Assembly (NCBI RefSeq): GCF_022899935.1
Contig: NZ_JALJCJ010000003.1
Span: 601,720 to 665,719 of the forward strand
Source of the DNA: Shinella curvata
GTDB taxonomy: Bacteria > Pseudomonadota > Alphaproteobacteria > Rhizobiales > Rhizobiaceae
Length of the DNA stretch: 64,000 bases
Reading direction: 5' to 3'
Shown here: one piece after another, positions 63,996-64,000 of the stretch
Layout: every line of letters starts with the position of its first letter
How positions within the stretch are numbered: the stretch's first letter is position 1
Made by a program: the position numbers and the translations under genes
The notes under the pieces: model-generated
Database searches by the model: none
What the model was told of the DNA's origin: nothing
The model's input: only the letters and a program-made list of their open reading frames with translations

Positions 63996-64000
63996 CCCAC

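Overview
The window reads as chromosomal DNA from a Rhizobiaceae-type alphaproteobacterium (Rhizobium/Agrobacterium/Shinella relatives). Evidence: high GC with long shadow ORFs, an alphaproteobacterial heat-shock promoter before dnaK, a Tad pilus locus, a BA14K-family protein, and dispersed palindromes of a rhizobial type. Most of it is ordinary housekeeping sequence. No rRNA, tRNA, CRISPR array, insertion sequence or integrase was seen.

Layout. 0-1.3 kb: end of a Tad pilus locus (tadC fragment, tadD). 1.4-4.2 kb: M17 aminopeptidase, MarR regulator, SH3-NlpC/P60 peptidase. 4.2-11 kb: minus-strand operon yejA-yejB-yejE-yejF plus a GhrA-like reductase. 11-17.2 kb: mepA, mgsA, glk, an MsbA-like exporter, dapB, gpmA. 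17.3-23.5 kb: an AraC-MGMT protein, a DUF2244 protein, nth, a TetR/VOC divergent pair, a CysZ-like membrane protein and a chemoreceptor with a CheR-docking tail. 23.5-26.4 kb: a complete EF-P lysylation set (epmB, epmA, efp). 26.5-33.5 kb: a PfkB kinase, an SH3 protein, a 2-hydroxyacid dehydrogenase, an overlapping recF-moeB-GNAT operon, a HAD phosphatase, and a TetR/small membrane protein pair around a near-perfect operator. 33.5-36.9 kb: dnaJ and dnaK.

Two accessory regions stand out. At 37.3-38.4 kb, between dnaK and a class A PBP, lies a small islet: a rhizobial polymorphic-toxin-like gene with a C-terminal HNH/treble-clef-like nuclease motif, broken by one missing G in a G-run, followed 4 nt later by a probable immunity gene. 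At 49.2-62.3 kb, after polA, lies a surface-glycan-like cluster built around an amino acid:[carrier protein] ligase (a class II aminoacyl-tRNA synthetase homologue). The ligase sits with its own carrier protein, an acyl-CoA-dehydrogenase-like flavoenzyme and a DUF1839 protein in a tightly coupled operon. Around it are a GT4 glycosyltransferase, a secreted GH5, a GH2 beta-mannosidase-like enzyme, a double alpha/beta hydrolase with altered nucleophiles, a Wzx-like flippase and a GT2. My inference is that an amino acid is loaded on the carrier, perhaps oxidised there, and used to decorate a glycan or lipid. This product is, to my knowledge, undescribed.

Between these, 38.4-49 kb holds the PBP, an orphan flagellin, a BA14K protein, a flippase-like integral membrane protein, an M20 dipeptidase, a MarR regulator and polA. 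The window ends with a YigZ-family protein and a 1-Cys peroxiredoxin.
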